Of a stretch of DNA of 64,000 nucleotides, positions 63,607 through 64,000 are shown piece after piece. A program made the translations under genes and the position numbers. Under the pieces are notes generated by a model that had not been told where the DNA came from, did not search any database, and worked only from the letters and a program-made list of their open reading frames with translations. This DNA is from an uncultured Bacteroidia bacterium (GTDB taxonomy: Bacteria; Bacteroidota; Bacteroidia; Bacteroidales; Prolixibacteraceae). The number at the start of each line of letters is the position of its first letter. The stretch's first letter is position 1. Location: assembly GCA_903918045.1 (NCBI GenBank), contig CAIXCY010000220.1, positions 1 through 64,000 of the forward strand, read 5' to 3'.

Positions 63607-64000
63607 ATAATGCCAGTTTAAGCCCTAAATTTGAGATTCTGTCTAGACAAGCTTTTGATTCATTAATGGTACCGACCAATAAATCCCGTGTCAAATCAGG
63701 AATATTATACTGATCAATCAAATCATATAAAATAGTAAAATCATCAGATCTATAAGCATTTATCAATATTTGCTCTTGGTCTTTGGTCATGTTTTCCCTG
63801 AGCATGGATAATAAAATGGAAAATTTCCGGATGGCAATATCGCCCTTTTTGCCCTGATAATCAGATAAATCATCTTTGATCTGATATCCGATTCCTACTA
63901 ATTTGCTGAAACGGCTCAAGACTTCGAGGATTTCGTTTGAAGCTCCTCCAATCGTTGCACCAAGTAAAAGGGAGACCTTAAAAGCAGCAGAGGTCTTGTT
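63569..64000 (-). CDS. Polyprenyl diphosphate synthase (C-terminal part; gene cut by window edge)
   Basis: The last 143 codons of an isoprenyl diphosphate synthase are in the window; the 5' part lies beyond 64000. Visible are NKTSAAFKVSLLLGATIGG (the KT helix), the second aspartate-rich motif GYQIKDDLSDY (DDxxD), and the C-terminal helices. It condenses IPP units into a polyprenyl diphosphate; chain length cannot be judged without the residues before the first DDxxD. It heads the visible minus-strand locus. Confidence 0.87.
   Translation of the reverse strand, partial: NKTSAAFKVSLLLGATIGGASNEILEVLSRFSKLVGIGYQIKDDLSDYQGKKGDIAIRKFSILLSMLRENMTKDQEQILINAYRSDDFTILYDLIDQYNIPDLTRDLLVGTINESKACLDRISNLGLKLALYEILGKIFKEYL

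Overview
The window is a 64-kb piece of a Bacteroidota chromosome, probably an anaerobic or microaerobic Bacteroidales/Marinilabiliales-type organism. The evidence is the gene content: DUF5606, DUF5777, long-form PurC, ClpC of the Bacteroidota type, TonB-dependent receptors, and lipoproteins with a cysteine followed by charged residues. Several intergenic regions also carry the Bacteroidota -7 promoter element (TAnnTTTG). No rRNA, tRNA, CRISPR array or prophage was seen.

Layout. (1) 1-8.5 kb is housekeeping: the start of a likely TPR protein, gyrA, clpC, mazG, phoH and purC. (2) 8.5-15 kb holds a DUF5606 protein, a BtuB-like TonB receptor, a Tat-exported GH109-type protein, a zinc metallopeptidase, a DUF502 protein and a decayed cupin. 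(3) 15-18 kb holds a two-cluster ferredoxin protein divergent from a Crp/Fnr regulator, with a perfect palindromic operator between them, then pabB and pabC. (4) 18.3-21.6 kb is a periplasmic c-type cytochrome, DUF5777, YceI and OB-fold operon. (5) 21.7-25.5 kb holds an outer-membrane barrel and a TPR histidine kinase with a NarL-type regulator. (6) 25.8-38.3 kb, on the plus strand, holds a TonB receptor, a beta-helix lipoprotein, a YncE-like propeller, two tandem ACP5-like phosphatases and a complete TolC/adaptor/RND efflux set. (7) 38.3-38.6 kb is a repeat-rich spacer with a degenerate 41-bp tandem array and REP-like hairpins.

(8) 38.6-64 kb is the most unusual part: 20 consecutive genes, all on the minus strand, many overlapping or only a few bases apart. 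In transcription order they are polyprenyl diphosphate synthase (cut by the window edge), a prenyltransferase-fold protein, a class II terpene cyclase with a DXDDTA motif, a CobW-type GTPase with a Cys-rich tail, an ArsP/DUF318 permease, three PQQ-type beta-propellers, an NHL propeller with a Cys-Cys-Asn-Pro motif, a tiny four-Cys membrane protein, a Tat-exported four-cluster ferredoxin, a NapH/NosR-type membrane iron-sulfur protein, a membrane-anchored propeller, a fused NuoE-NuoF protein, a RAYT-type transposase, a GltD/NuoG hybrid flavoprotein without a second Rossmann motif, another propeller, a GT4 glycosyltransferase, and an ABC ATPase with a large double-FtsX permease.

My reading of region 8, which is inference, is an uncharacterised envelope redox system. 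A cytoplasmic NADH/flavin/Fe-S module resembling the electron-bifurcating HydBC family, but without hydrogenase or formate dehydrogenase in view, could pass electrons through the NapH/NapG-like proteins to the periplasm. Six propellers are exported there, and isoprenoid-forming and metal-handling genes lie upstream. The substrate is unknown.
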